Shown here piece after piece: positions 7,569-16,751 of a stretch of DNA of 48,841 bases. The position numbers and the translations under genes are program-made. The notes beneath the pieces were generated by a model. It had not been told where the DNA came from and did not search any database. It worked only from the letters and a program-made list of their open reading frames with translations. Numbering within the stretch: position 1 is the first letter of the stretch; every line of letters begins with the position of its first letter. Origin of the DNA: an uncultured Oscillospiraceae bacterium (lineage in GTDB: Bacteria > Bacillota > Clostridia > Oscillospirales > Acutalibacteraceae); assembly GCA_900540275.1 (NCBI GenBank), contig UQFO01000016.1, forward strand, positions 1 to 48,841, written 5' to 3'.

Positions 7569-8729
7569 TTATTTCTTTATCCGTTTCAGCCTGTTATTAA
7601 TTCTGCGCATGTTATACCTGATTTTTTGCCCGAGCTTTTCCGCCGTGGAAAGCCGGAGGCATTTTTCCACCAGCTTGTCAAAGGGGATTGAATCCACATT
7701 CGCAAAAAAGTACGCCCGTTTTTTATGGGGTACGGACGCCTTCAGAAGGGATTGGTTATAAGCCACCGCCTTCTGCGCGTCCGCCGGCCTAAAGACCAGG
7801 CTGTCCTGCACATGTTCAAACAGCTGCCTCCCCTTTTGGCTGTGGATAAACAGCAGGGACAGCCCCTTGTCGTCGTCCAGCTCCGGTTCGAGCTGCTCAA
7901 CTCCCCAGTAGTCCGCAAGCGTGATGTCAGCAGGCTGTTCATACGATTTAAATACGCAGGCCCCGCAGGAGGGCCGCAGGCTCAAGTTTTTAATGAAAGC
8001 CTGAAGATACGGGTCTTCCCGGGCCGTTGCACGGTAGCCGCCGCCAATTTTTTCGATTTTAAGGCGGTACTTTTTCCAGCCGTCGTCCTTATTGCGGAAT
8101 TCTACCGCGCGTACCTCTTCCCCCTTGTTTACAAACGCAAGGTACTTATCCCAAATTTTTGGGGAAGGTACGCCGTGGCAGATGATGCTTTGTGTAAAAA
8201 GCTTTTCATAATCCTTCTTTAAAAAAGCGCGGAGCCCCGCAATCTGGCAGGGCGTTCCCGTGTAAAGAACAGGCCGGTTCTCCTTTAAAATATCCAGCGC
8301 ACGCCTGTATGTACCATCCGTACGGCTTTGCATATATTTGGAGGAACGCAGTTTGTAAAGCTCCTCCGGTTTTTCTACACAAATATGGCGCACTTGGAAA
8401 TCCGCATCAAACGCCGCCCCGAACACCGCGCCGCCCTGGCTCAGAATATATTGTGCAAGCGCCGTAAAAACGCCGCCGGAGGAGCTTTGCCTGCGGACGG
8501 CTTCGTCGCGGTTATATGCGGAGTATGTCTTTTGGACTGCCAAAAACGGCGGTTTACGCAAAACAGGACAGGTATTCCCGCACAGGCCGCAGTCAACACA
8601 GCGTTTTGTATCGATTTGCGGATAAAGAAACCCTTCCCCGTCCTTATTCATTGCGATACAGCCCTGCGGGCAAACGGCCATACATGCGCCGCAGCCGCAG
8701 CATTTGTCTTTTTCTGTTATCGAAAGCAT
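7569..8729 (-). CDS. Coenzyme F420 hydrogenase/dehydrogenase beta-subunit-like iron-sulfur protein
   Basis: A 386-residue cytoplasmic redox protein. The N-terminus has two [4Fe-4S] ferredoxin motifs (C10-C13-C16-C20-P and C44-C47-C50-C54-P). It is followed by the F420H2 dehydrogenase beta-subunit N- and C-terminal domains, with the conserved RRQSSSGGVFTALA and YTGTPCQIAGL segments and a further cysteine pair (CGACVF). Proteins of this type recur next to pyruvyltransferases in polysaccharide clusters of Clostridia and Bacteroidetes. The reaction is unknown; a flavin/Fe-S dependent reduction of a sugar or sugar substituent is a guess. It is the last gene of the operon, 3 bases after the flippase gene. 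Confidence 0.9.
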   Translation of the reverse strand: MLSITEKDKCCGCGACMAVCPQGCIAMNKDGEGFLYPQIDTKRCVDCGLCGNTCPVLRKPPFLAVQKTYSAYNRDEAVRRQSSSGGVFTALAQYILSQGGAVFGAAFDADFQVRHICVEKPEELYKLRSSKYMQSRTDGTYRRALDILKENRPVLYTGTPCQIAGLRAFLKKDYEKLFTQSIICHGVPSPKIWDKYLAFVNKGEEVRAVEFRNKDDGWKKYRLKIEKIGGGYRATAREDPYLQAFIKNLSLRPSCGACVFKSYEQPADITLADYWGVEQLEPELDDDKGLSLLFIHSQKGRQLFEHVQDSLVFRPADAQKAVAYNQSLLKASVPHKKRAYFFANVDSIPFDKLVEKCLRLSTAEKLGQKIRYNMRRINNRLKRIKK

Positions 8730-8732
8730 TGT

Positions 8733-10262
8733 TTAACCCTTTTTCAGTAATTTATTTTTCAGCTTGACAGCCGGCTCCCTTACCAGGTTTTTCTCATACC
8801 GGTTCATCATCAAAAAATATGCCAGGGGCATATAAAGCAGCGTATACACGACGGCGCCAAGCAGAAAGCTGCCCCATGAATTTATGGTGTAGTACTGTGT
8901 CGCCAGCAGTCCCAGGACCGTCATGGCCACCGCTACCGGGCTCATTTTCAAGATATTGAGCCAAAATTTTGGTATATTGATTCCGACCTTTTTATAGTAG
9001 TACCAATTCATGATAAAGCCGTTTCCAATCGCATAGGCGGCGCATGAACAGGCCGCGGCGCCGATAATCCCGTAATAACGAACGGCAACCACGGTAGTAG
9101 CCGCGTTGACCAGCGCTATAATCAAATACATGACCGCACGGAACCGGTGCCGGTTCTGCGCAATCACAATACTCAGCCCCGTATTTTGTATCAACGGCAC
9201 CAATACGGGTATCAGCGTAAGAAGAGCGACAGGGTATGCCTGTCCGTAGTCTTCGCCCGCCCATATCAGTATAAATTGCTGTCCGAACACAATAAAAGCA
9301 GAAATAATAAAGGATACCAGGATATATTGGATTCTTCCTACCCGGATAAAAATATCCGTCAGTTCTTTTTTCGTACAGTTTGTAAACACCATATTGGTGA
9401 TACGCGGCGTCAGGACGCCGCTGATTGCCGACGAAATAGACGTTACGATTGTATTGAACGTTGCGCCTACATTATATACGGCAACCGCGGCGGTACCAAT
9501 CATCGCGCCAATAATGAGCTTATCCGTGGACCAGTAAAGCATATCGACAACCATGCCCAGGAAGATGAAGGCGGAAAAGGCCACCAGCTCTTTCATGATG
9601 CCGAACGGCATATTTTTAAATTTCGGCCTGATTTTGAGTACCTTCAGGCAATAAATCAAATTAGCGCCATACATAATCACATGTATGATTGTGGTTGCAA
9701 TAACAAGGCCGACAGAGGCAAAGCCCAGAAAAAGCATCAACAGGTTCAGGCAGGGCGCCAGTACGGTTGTAAGCATTTCCGTCAGCTTTTTGAATATATA
9801 ACGCTCATGCGCCAATATCACTGAGGAAAATGCGCTGAACATAAACGTAATGGCTGTATTGACAGTCATCAGGATGAGCAGAAGCTGCATACGGCTAAGC
9901 TCTTCCGCGCTGAGCTTTGCGGAATAAATAAGCCCGCAGTTGAACGCGCAGACCATACCAACAGCCAGGACAACCAATGTCAGCACGCCATAAATAGCGG
10001 TGAAAAGGCCGAGCATCCGCTGTTCGCCTTCTTTATCCCCCTGCGCCCTGTATTTGGTCAGGTAACGCACCACCGTACTGCCTATTCCAAAGCTCAGCAG
10101 GGACAGGTAGCCAACTACGGAATTCGCGAGGCTGTAAAGCCCGTATTCGGACTGACCCAGCATCTGCAGCATAATGGGGGTATATATAATCGGGATGATG
10201 CTGCTTAGCGCAAGATTCACATAGGACAGCATAACTCCTGATTTCAGCTGGTTTCTCTTCAA
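8733..10262 (-). CDS. Wzx-type polysaccharide flippase
   Basis: An integral membrane lipid-linked oligosaccharide exporter of the MOP superfamily. The 509 residues are hydrophobic throughout, with about 14 predicted helices, opening with the family-typical SGVMLSYVNLALSSIIPIIY and QSEYGLYSL segments. Its role would be to move undecaprenyl-linked repeat units made by the upstream glycosyltransferases to the outer face for polymerisation. The start is a TTG at 10262 with AGGGAG about 9 bases upstream; the next in-frame ATG would cut into the first helix. It is tightly coupled to its neighbours (6 and 3 base gaps). Confidence 0.92.
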   Translation of the reverse strand: MKRNQLKSGVMLSYVNLALSSIIPIIYTPIMLQMLGQSEYGLYSLANSVVGYLSLLSFGIGSTVVRYLTKYRAQGDKEGEQRMLGLFTAIYGVLTLVVLAVGMVCAFNCGLIYSAKLSAEELSRMQLLLILMTVNTAITFMFSAFSSVILAHERYIFKKLTEMLTTVLAPCLNLLMLFLGFASVGLVIATTIIHVIMYGANLIYCLKVLKIRPKFKNMPFGIMKELVAFSAFIFLGMVVDMLYWSTDKLIIGAMIGTAAVAVYNVGATFNTIVTSISSAISGVLTPRITNMVFTNCTKKELTDIFIRVGRIQYILVSFIISAFIVFGQQFILIWAGEDYGQAYPVALLTLIPVLVPLIQNTGLSIVIAQNRHRFRAVMYLIIALVNAATTVVAVRYYGIIGAAACSCAAYAIGNGFIMNWYYYKKVGINIPKFWLNILKMSPVAVAMTVLGLLATQYYTINSWGSFLLGAVVYTLLYMPLAYFLMMNRYEKNLVREPAVKLKNKLLKKG

Positions 10263-10268
10263 GGCAAA

Positions 10269-11435
10269 TTACTCCCTTAACAGGTCGATTTCTTTTCCGG
10301 CATCCAGGGCCTTCGCGCAATAAGCCGGCATAACAGCCTGCAGGCGCGCACGGATGGTGGCTTCGTTCTTCAGCAGCCACGCAAATGCCTGCGCGAGGTT
10401 GTCCCTGCCGCGCAGCGACTGTACAGGAAGCACATAGCCCTCTTCCGTGCCAAACAGGTCTTTGGCGATTCCACGGGCCTTGACGGAATAGCCGAGCACA
10501 ACGGTCGGCACACACGAGGAATACGCGGCAATGGTCGCGTGGGTCCTGGCCCCTATAAACAGGCGGCACCGCGCTATAAAGCCCTTGAGCTCCATGCAGT
10601 TGTGGTCTTCCAGAAGAACTACCCTGCCGGTATCCTGAAACATCTCATACAGCTTCTTATGGATGATACGGTCGTCCATGTTCCCCCATACGACGTGGGG
10701 AATTAAAGCAATCTGCATATCAGTTTCCTGAATGATATACCGGATAAGCGTCACCGCGGCCTCCAATGTTTTGCCGCTGTCACGCTCAAAGCTAATTACG
10801 GTAGGGCTGATATTGATTCCCACCGTATTCCTTTCATCAAAGCCTTCCGGCAGCGGAAGCTTGACCGTATCCAGCTGAAAGGCAGGGTCCGGGTATAGCC
10901 TTGTGTTCGGGTTTACCCTTTTGAGCGCTTCATAGCTGATGCTTTCCCTTGCCGTAATCAGGGAATATCCGGCTAAATCCCGGGCCATCTCCTCCCCAAT
11001 TAAATCCGGCTCGACCGAGCAGCCCCACAATACAGTTTTAACCCCTTTTTTTTGAAAGTTGGCATTGAGAATTTCATATTGCTCAAAACCACTGTAGCAA
11101 TAGTTATCCCCGCCGATGGAAAGGGCAATATCCCCCTTTCCATACGTCTTGAATAAATGCTTAAAGGGCAGTTTTTCGGCATAGGAGCGGTCGTTCCTTA
11201 GGCGTATGAGCAGCGACGCCAGAATGCGCTGTACAGACAGCCGGCTGCGCGGACGCTCCTGGCATTCCACCGGCAAACAGCTTTGCAGGCCGTATTTTAT
11301 ATCCATTTCCTTTCGCATGGAGTAGAGAATGAGGTCGCTCGCATAACCCTGCAATATTTTGCAGGTACCCCTTACAATCGCTTCGCAGCCATGGTTTCCC
11401 GCGCCGCCGTGTGAATAAAGAACCAATTTTCCCAT
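10269..11435 (-). CDS. Polysaccharide pyruvyltransferase family protein
   Basis: This 388-residue cytoplasmic enzyme of the CsaB/WcaK family (PF04230 type) would transfer pyruvate from phosphoenolpyruvate to a sugar as a ketal, adding negative charge to the glycan. Visible family features are the N-terminal GGAGNHGCEAIVRG loop, ALSIGGDNYCYSG in the middle, and the C-terminal ARTHATIAAYSSCVPTVVLGY segment. AGGAG lies upstream of the ATG at 11435. It sits between a hexapeptide acyltransferase gene and the flippase gene. Its pairing with an F420H2-dehydrogenase-like gene two positions downstream is a recurrent arrangement in surface polysaccharide loci. Confidence 0.92.
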   Translation of the reverse strand: MGKLVLYSHGGAGNHGCEAIVRGTCKILQGYASDLILYSMRKEMDIKYGLQSCLPVECQERPRSRLSVQRILASLLIRLRNDRSYAEKLPFKHLFKTYGKGDIALSIGGDNYCYSGFEQYEILNANFQKKGVKTVLWGCSVEPDLIGEEMARDLAGYSLITARESISYEALKRVNPNTRLYPDPAFQLDTVKLPLPEGFDERNTVGINISPTVISFERDSGKTLEAAVTLIRYIIQETDMQIALIPHVVWGNMDDRIIHKKLYEMFQDTGRVVLLEDHNCMELKGFIARCRLFIGARTHATIAAYSSCVPTVVLGYSVKARGIAKDLFGTEEGYVLPVQSLRGRDNLAQAFAWLLKNEATIRARLQAVMPAYCAKALDAGKEIDLLRE

Positions 11436-11480
11436 AACCAGTTTATCTCCTTAGCCCTGATAATCGGTTGAATCCGTTTT

Positions 11481-12005
11481 TTACAGGTCGTATCCAATCT
11501 TTCCATCGAGCTGTGTGAACATCTCTTCCTTTTCCTGCTGGGTCTTATCAGAAAACAATTTATGAAACACCGGATTCGTCTGCATTTTCTGCCTGTTTTT
11601 TTCTATATATTCGTCATACGTACAAAGAACGCGGTACGGGTTGCCTGCAATAACTACATTGTCCGGCACATCTTTTGCAACCACCGTACCCGCACCCACT
11701 ATGACCCTGTTTCCTATTTTGGTACCCGGCAGCACAATGCTGCCGAAGCCGATGAATACGTCGCTTCCGATAGTTACCCTGCCCACCTTGCTGTAGCCCA
11801 ACGCCTTTTTTGTGCTGGCGTCGTGTGCAAGCAGCGTAGCGTTTGTAATCGTAACATTGTCTCCTATCGTAATCAAGAAGCTGTGGCAGCCGTCTATCCT
11901 GCTGTTGATTAAATCCACATTTTCCCCTATTTTACAGCCTGCCTCCCGCAGATATTCCACCTGGCTTTTCGGCTTTACAAAAATTCTTTTTAATCTGCTC
12001 AGCAT
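11481..12005 (-). CDS. Hexapeptide-repeat acyltransferase
   Basis: A 174-residue left-handed beta-helix enzyme that probably O- or N-acetylates a sugar of the repeat unit from acetyl-CoA. Hexapeptide turns are visible from about residue 25 (IGENVDL, IGDNVTITNATLLAHDAS, VTIGSDVFIGFGSIVLPG, IGNRVIVGAGTVVAKDV). The VIAGNPYRV ending is typical of WcaF/CatB/maltose acetyltransferase relatives, and H57 in the AHDAS segment is a candidate catalytic base. AAAGGAG, overlapping the end of the previous gene, is the ribosome binding site, so the two are translationally linked. The acceptor is unknown. Confidence 0.9.
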   Translation of the reverse strand: MLSRLKRIFVKPKSQVEYLREAGCKIGENVDLINSRIDGCHSFLITIGDNVTITNATLLAHDASTKKALGYSKVGRVTIGSDVFIGFGSIVLPGTKIGNRVIVGAGTVVAKDVPDNVVIAGNPYRVLCTYDEYIEKNRQKMQTNPVFHKLFSDKTQQEKEEMFTQLDGKIGYDL

Positions 12006-12009
12006 ACGT

Positions 12010-13191
12010 CTACTCCTTTGCCGCGTTTCCTATCAAATTGTAAAATAACGCCATAACTTTTTCCGGGCGGTACAGCCCCGCCGTTTTCTCCGCATTCTCC
12101 GCCACGCGGTTACAAAGCGGGGGCTGTTGGAGCAGCGGTATAATCCCGCCGCAGATATCGCCGGCTGCGGGACGCGTCAAAATCCCATTTTCCCCGTTTT
12201 TGATAAACTCCGCCGGGCCTAAGGACGCGGCGGCCACCACTGGCCTTGCAAGCGCCATAGCCTCCAGCACAGATATCCCCTGCGATTCCACTAACGACGG
12301 ATGGACATAGATATCGGCTGCTTTGATATACGGGTACGGGTTTGACAGGCTCCCCAGCAAAAACATGCTGCCGGATAGGCCGTCACCCTCTATTTTATCA
12401 GAAATTTCTTTTTCCTGCGCGCCGCTGCCGATTAAATACCATTTGACCTGAAATCCGCGCTGTATCAGCATTTTGCATATGTCCGGGCAAATAACCATAT
12501 TTTTTTCAGGCGACAGCCTGCCGATGCTTACAATTTTGATAGTCCCGCCGCCATGCATATCCGCCTGATATTCCTCTGCTTTTTTTTTAATTTCGTCCGC
12601 GTCGATCATATTTGGTACGGTAACAAGCTTTCCGTCCATACCGGGAAACTCATGCAAAAGCAGCTGCCGGCAGCCTTCCGACACCGCCGCGACAAAATCC
12701 ATTCTATCATAGGCGAGCCTCAGGCTGCGCCGTTCATTATCGCGGAGCTCAATTGCCCCATGGTGCCACCAGCTTATTTTTTTGTCCGCCCTTACCGCAT
12801 ACGCGGCAAAATCGGTACAAAAGCCCGGCCTGTATGCGACGGCGCAGTCGTAATTCTTTTTAAGCCGCCGGAACAGCCCCCGCGCAAAACGCAGCGAACC
12901 CATCCCGAAAAGCTTACAGAACAGCATAACGCTCCTGAGTGCAAGCGTAAAGCCGTCCCGTTCCCTGAGCGCCCGCCTGACACACGCGCCGCAGGAGCCA
13001 AAGGTTTTCGTAATGTCGTAAAATATAACGTTGACCTCCCCGGGGAGCTCGCCGGCATATTCCCCCATGCCTTCAAACAGCAACAGGTCAACATGGTATT
13101 TTGTATAATCGATATGCCGCAGAATATCTGTCAGGGAACGTTCGCAGCCGCCCGGGTTCAAATGCCCGTTGATAAATAGCAAATTTTTCAA
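12010..13191 (-). CDS. Glycosyltransferase family 4
   Basis: A retaining GT-B glycosyltransferase. The N-terminal acceptor domain starts LLFINGHLNPGGCERSL. The C-terminal donor domain has SIGRLSPEKN and the E-x7-E motif (VESQGISVLEAMALARPVVAA). I choose the TTG at 13191 (393 residues): ACAGGAGA lies 8 bases upstream and the protein then begins right at the first beta strand, whereas the other in-frame start, a TTG at 13215, lacks a ribosome binding site. It is closely similar in layout to the gene at 14940, sharing SLTDILRHIDYTKY versus SLIGLLSAIDYTKY, so the two may be paralogues by duplication. The donor sugar cannot be told. Confidence 0.92.
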   Translation of the reverse strand: MKNLLFINGHLNPGGCERSLTDILRHIDYTKYHVDLLLFEGMGEYAGELPGEVNVIFYDITKTFGSCGACVRRALRERDGFTLALRSVMLFCKLFGMGSLRFARGLFRRLKKNYDCAVAYRPGFCTDFAAYAVRADKKISWWHHGAIELRDNERRSLRLAYDRMDFVAAVSEGCRQLLLHEFPGMDGKLVTVPNMIDADEIKKKAEEYQADMHGGGTIKIVSIGRLSPEKNMVICPDICKMLIQRGFQVKWYLIGSGAQEKEISDKIEGDGLSGSMFLLGSLSNPYPYIKAADIYVHPSLVESQGISVLEAMALARPVVAAASLGPAEFIKNGENGILTRPAAGDICGGIIPLLQQPPLCNRVAENAEKTAGLYRPEKVMALFYNLIGNAAKE

Positions 13192-13211
13192 TTGATTTTC
13201 TCCTGTACTGG

Positions 13212-14192
13212 TCAAAGCAGCCTGTTTTTTAAAAGTAAAATCCTTATTTTAAGTTTAAAACTGATGTTTTCCGGCATACGAAAGCCCTTCCATGCCGTCT
13301 TCAGCTCCTCAGAGGAAGAAATTTTACGAATTCTTTCCCTTTTTTCCTTTTCGGGTAAATCGGACGAGCGCAGCTCGTTTATCGCGTTAAACGCAAAATA
13401 AATGGCCTGAACGCTCAGCTGCAGCGTGAAATCGTAATCCTCCGCCTGTAAAAAGAACGCGCGTGACAAGCCGATAATACGCTGAAACACGTCCCACTTG
13501 TCGAGATGGAGCGTATGGGTCGTAGACGAAGCGTTGTAACAGTAGTGGTAAAGGTATTTGTGCTTCAGGTAACAGAAGGAATCCGCATAATAGGCTATCT
13601 GGGAACCAAACAGGCTGTCCTCACAATATTTAGCGCCTTCGTCGTACCGAAGGGCGTGCGTTTCCAGAAGGGAGCGCTTTACAAGGCACAGGCAGTTTGA
13701 AATCGTAGGTGGGAACTCAATTTCCTCCCGCATCAATAAGCAGGGGAAATATTCGCGGTACATCTGCTCCTTTGTATAGTAGCCTTCCCGGAGCGGCTGC
13801 CCAATGTAACGCGCATTGCCCTGCGCGTTTTCCCTTATTCCGTCGCACAGTATCAGCTGCGCGCCGTTTTGCTGCGCCTCGCCGTACATCTGCCCGTACA
13901 TATCCGGCTCAATATAATCGTCGGAATCGGCAAAGCCGACGTAATCGCCCCGGGCAATATCGATTCCTTTATTCCTGGCGCTTGCGGCGCCTCCATTTTC
14001 TTTATGTACCACACGTACCCGGCTGTCCTTGTCGGCGTAAGCATCGCAAAGCTCGCCGCTGCCGTCTATAGAGCCGTCATCAATTAAAATCAGTTCTATA
14101 TCCTGCAGGGTCTGGCCCAGGATGCTGTCGACGCACCTGCAAAGAAAACGTTCGCTGTTATATACGGGTACAATCACACTGACCGCGGGCAT
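13212..14192 (-). CDS. Glycosyltransferase family 2
   Basis: An inverting GT-A glycosyltransferase of 326 residues. It begins VSVIVPVYNSERFLCRCVDSIL and shows LILIDDGSIDGS, the NGGAASARNKGI segment and the metal-binding FADSDDY (DXD type) motif near residue 90. The C-terminal half is helical and probably binds the membrane-linked acceptor. GGGAGG precedes the ATG at 14192. It is positioned mid-operon, 13 bases after the GT32 gene. It resembles WaaE/EpsJ-like capsule transferases. Donor and linkage are unknown. Confidence 0.93.
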   Translation of the reverse strand: MPAVSVIVPVYNSERFLCRCVDSILGQTLQDIELILIDDGSIDGSGELCDAYADKDSRVRVVHKENGGAASARNKGIDIARGDYVGFADSDDYIEPDMYGQMYGEAQQNGAQLILCDGIRENAQGNARYIGQPLREGYYTKEQMYREYFPCLLMREEIEFPPTISNCLCLVKRSLLETHALRYDEGAKYCEDSLFGSQIAYYADSFCYLKHKYLYHYCYNASSTTHTLHLDKWDVFQRIIGLSRAFFLQAEDYDFTLQLSVQAIYFAFNAINELRSSDLPEKEKRERIRKISSSEELKTAWKGFRMPENISFKLKIRILLLKNRLL

Positions 14193-14205
14193 TGCGCCAC
14201 CTCCC

Positions 14206-14943
14206 TTATTCTTCTTCGTGCTGATGCCGCAGCCTGTTGCGCAGCGCGACCAGGTTCTTTTTGCCGATTCCGGCAGTAACAGCCTTCTTAACCAGCTTTT
14301 TCATCTTTGTTTTCCATGGCAGCCACGTCGCGTAAAAATGATGGGCGCAGATGGAATTTTCTGTTTTTTCCATAATGCAGTTGCCATAATCATAGGGAGA
14401 GAAATATTCCTTCGGAAAAACCGCGATACCTTCCGGCAGTACCTGGTAGGTGTTGTCGCGGACAAGGCCCATCTCCTCTAAAAGCGCGGTAAGGCGCTCT
14501 ACGTTTGTTGTCATATTGACGCCGCCGTCCTCTGTTTCAAAAGAAGCCCCGTCATATTCCTTCTCAAACAGCTTTAAAATACTGTGGTTCTTTTCACACG
14601 CTATAAAGCTTGTTGCCACCCAGTTGCGGTATTCAAACCCTAAAACGCAGCGGTGGTGCAGCACGCTGTCAAAGGGCTGGAACACCTCGACGTCCGTATC
14701 CATATAAATACCGCCATATTCCCTGAGCGCTTTGATGCGGGCGACGTCGCTGACAAACGCGTATTTTTTGTGCGCATAGGCCTGCCTGGTATAGGCATTG
14801 GTATTGACGTCGAAGCTTTGCTCATCCCAGCGCATAATCGTATATTCCGGCAGATATCTCTTCCAGGAGTCCAAGCATTTTATAAGCTTCTCCGGCATCC
14901 CTGTTCCGCCAAACCAGCAATAATGGATTATTTTCGGAATCAT
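14206..14943 (-). CDS. Glycosyltransferase family 32-type (OCH1/capsular polysaccharide) protein
   Basis: A 245-residue GT-A glycosyltransferase with the DXD sugar-binding family layout. It opens MIPKIIHYCWFGG and continues with SWKRYLPEY, AFVSDVARIKALREYGGIYMDTDVEVF (donor-binding DXD) and GFEYRN. Relatives use UDP-Gal, UDP-GalNAc or mannose donors in capsule synthesis. The ATG at 14943 overlaps the TGA of the upstream GT4 gene (ATGA), showing translational coupling; a longer in-frame extension to 15012 lies within that gene and is not family sequence. The C-terminus is short and basic. Confidence 0.92.
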   Translation of the reverse strand: MIPKIIHYCWFGGTGMPEKLIKCLDSWKRYLPEYTIMRWDEQSFDVNTNAYTRQAYAHKKYAFVSDVARIKALREYGGIYMDTDVEVFQPFDSVLHHRCVLGFEYRNWVATSFIACEKNHSILKLFEKEYDGASFETEDGGVNMTTNVERLTALLEEMGLVRDNTYQVLPEGIAVFPKEYFSPYDYGNCIMEKTENSICAHHFYATWLPWKTKMKKLVKKAVTAGIGKKNLVALRNRLRHQHEEE

Positions 14944-16145
14944 GGCAAAAACCCCGCTAAACGATAAATTTTTTCCAGCTCTGAACGGTTGCTGTAATCT
15001 GTATGCGCACAATTATCACTGAGTGCCTGCATGCGCCGCGTATCACAAAGAAGCCTTCCAAGCGCCTGGGCGCAGCCTTCGTTGTCCATGGGAACAATTA
15101 CGCCGTCATGGCCGTCGTTGAGCTGGCTTTTCGCCGTAGAAAAAGCGGTAACCGCAACCGGCCTGCCAAGAATCTGCGCTTCCCTGACCGTAACAGCCTT
15201 TCCTTCCGCGCGTGACGGCTGGGCGTATAAATCACAGTGTTTTATATATGGATACGGATTGGTTTTTTTCCCGAGCAGGATTACATGCCCTTCCATCCCA
15301 AATTGCCTAATCTTTTCCTTGATGAGCTGCTCATCCGTACCGTAACCGATAATGTACCACCTGACTTTACAGCCCTTTTCGAGCATAAGCTTACATATGG
15401 CAGGAACATTATCAAAGTTTTTTTCGCTGGTAAAACGCCCGACAGAACAAATGGTTTTACAGCCGTCTTTATTGTCGAGCTCTGCGGAAACGTCCTCCAT
15501 CGCTGCCTGTTCGCGGATAAATTCGGGGGAAAGGATATTTTCCACCGTAACAGCCTTCATTTTATATTGCGGATACTGCTTTAAAAAAATATTGGTGCAT
15601 TCCTGCGATACATTGACGATATAGTCAAGGCGGCCGTATACCTGCCTGTCCATTTTCGGATTGGGGGAAAGCTTGCTGTAATCCGTATGAATCCAGCCGA
15701 GCTTTACCTTTGCCGTCACCTTTTTTATAAGGATATCGTGTATCCCAAGAAATCCGATAGCAAGATCATACTCCCCCTTGATTTTGGGGAGCAGCGGCAA
15801 AACGCAGCGCGTATTGTTCTGCAAAGCGACCCAGACGGTTTTTTCTATATGATGCGTTTTACAATACAGCCTGGTTTTCACCTTTGCAAAAAGCCTTGCC
15901 AGGCCGAATAAAAAACGTTTGCTGCGTAAAAGCTGAACGATTGGCCGGTCGAGCGTGTCGTACTGCGGCAAATAAGGCAGCAGACGGACTTTCTTTGGAA
16001 GAAAGGGCAGGAACTCCCCCTCGTGCCTGTAAAGGAGCAAATCTACCTCATACTTTGTATAATCAATCGCGCTGAGCAGGCCAATCAGGCTTCTTTCCGC
16101 CCCGCCGATGTGCATCGACGTCATGGTAACCAGAATCTTTTTCAT
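14940..16145 (-). CDS. Glycosyltransferase family 4
   Basis: A 401-residue retaining GT-B enzyme. The N-terminal domain begins ILVTMTSMHIGGAERSLIGLL. The donor domain shows SVGRFTSEKNFDNVPAICKLM and an altered E-x7-E region, RAEGKAVTVREAQILGRPVAVTAFS, in which the first Glu sits in RAEGK. GGAGGACGG precedes the ATG at 16145. It probably adds a sugar to an undecaprenyl-linked intermediate at the cytoplasmic face. The central part (KTHHIEKTVWVALQNNTRCVL) is characteristic of capsule GT4 enzymes of Firmicutes. It is strongly similar to the gene at 12010, and its end overlaps the GT32 start by 4 bases. Confidence 0.92.
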   Translation of the reverse strand: MKKILVTMTSMHIGGAERSLIGLLSAIDYTKYEVDLLLYRHEGEFLPFLPKKVRLLPYLPQYDTLDRPIVQLLRSKRFLFGLARLFAKVKTRLYCKTHHIEKTVWVALQNNTRCVLPLLPKIKGEYDLAIGFLGIHDILIKKVTAKVKLGWIHTDYSKLSPNPKMDRQVYGRLDYIVNVSQECTNIFLKQYPQYKMKAVTVENILSPEFIREQAAMEDVSAELDNKDGCKTICSVGRFTSEKNFDNVPAICKLMLEKGCKVRWYIIGYGTDEQLIKEKIRQFGMEGHVILLGKKTNPYPYIKHCDLYAQPSRAEGKAVTVREAQILGRPVAVTAFSTAKSQLNDGHDGVIVPMDNEGCAQALGRLLCDTRRMQALSDNCAHTDYSNRSELEKIYRLAGFLP

Positions 16146-16166
16146 GAACCGTCCTCCCCCGCGGCG

Positions 16167-16709
16167 TCATTGCATCTCTTTTACGCGCAGCCGCCTGTCC
16201 TGCGTAACGATGGAGCCGTCCGGAATTACACCCTTGATTACACAGCCGGCGCCGATTACACAGTTGTTTCCTATCTGCGTATCCTTCAAAATTACGGCGT
16301 TTGCGCCGACCCAGCTATTGTTTCCGATGGAAATTTCCCCACAGCTATGAAGGCTTGTACTGACGCCCTTCTCTTTGGAATACGCATGGTTATTGTCTAT
16401 AACCGTAACATTGGGGCCAAATATGCAGTTGTCTCCCACCGTAATACTGTTTTGGCAGCTGATGTAAGCGTTTACGTTAAAATATACCCGGCTGCCCAGT
16501 ATAAGGCTACCCTGTTCCCCTACAAAAATATTTCCGCTGCGGCTGAAGCAGCCGTTATAGCCCAGCACGGCATGGGCCCCCTTTTTCATAAAAAAGCGCG
16601 CGCCGGGTGAAATGCGCTGGACTGGCGCGGCCTGGAGATTTTTTCCGTGCCTGATTTTTTTCCCTGCCAGCCTGAACAGGGAAAGGAACATAATCAAATA
16701 CTCTTTCAT
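16167..16709 (-). CDS. Hexapeptide-repeat acyltransferase
   Basis: A 180-residue left-handed beta-helix acyltransferase, the second in the locus. Repeats run from about residue 40 (FFMKKGAHAVLG, NIFVGEQGSLILG, ITVGDNCIFGPNVTVIDNNHAYS, ISIGNNSWVGANAVILKD, IGNNCVIGAGCVIKG). The IDNNHAYS segment has the His expected to act as general base in WcaF/serine acetyltransferase relatives. The ATG at 16709 follows AGGAGG by 8 bases; the TTG two codons earlier is less likely. The 21-base gap to the next gene keeps it in the operon. The acceptor sugar is unknown. Confidence 0.9.
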   Translation of the reverse strand: MKEYLIMFLSLFRLAGKKIRHGKNLQAAPVQRISPGARFFMKKGAHAVLGYNGCFSRSGNIFVGEQGSLILGSRVYFNVNAYISCQNSITVGDNCIFGPNVTVIDNNHAYSKEKGVSTSLHSCGEISIGNNSWVGANAVILKDTQIGNNCVIGAGCVIKGVIPDGSIVTQDRRLRVKEMQ

Positions 16710-16751
16710 ATACAATTCCTCCTGCTATGCGGTAAAGGCCATGCCGCCGCT

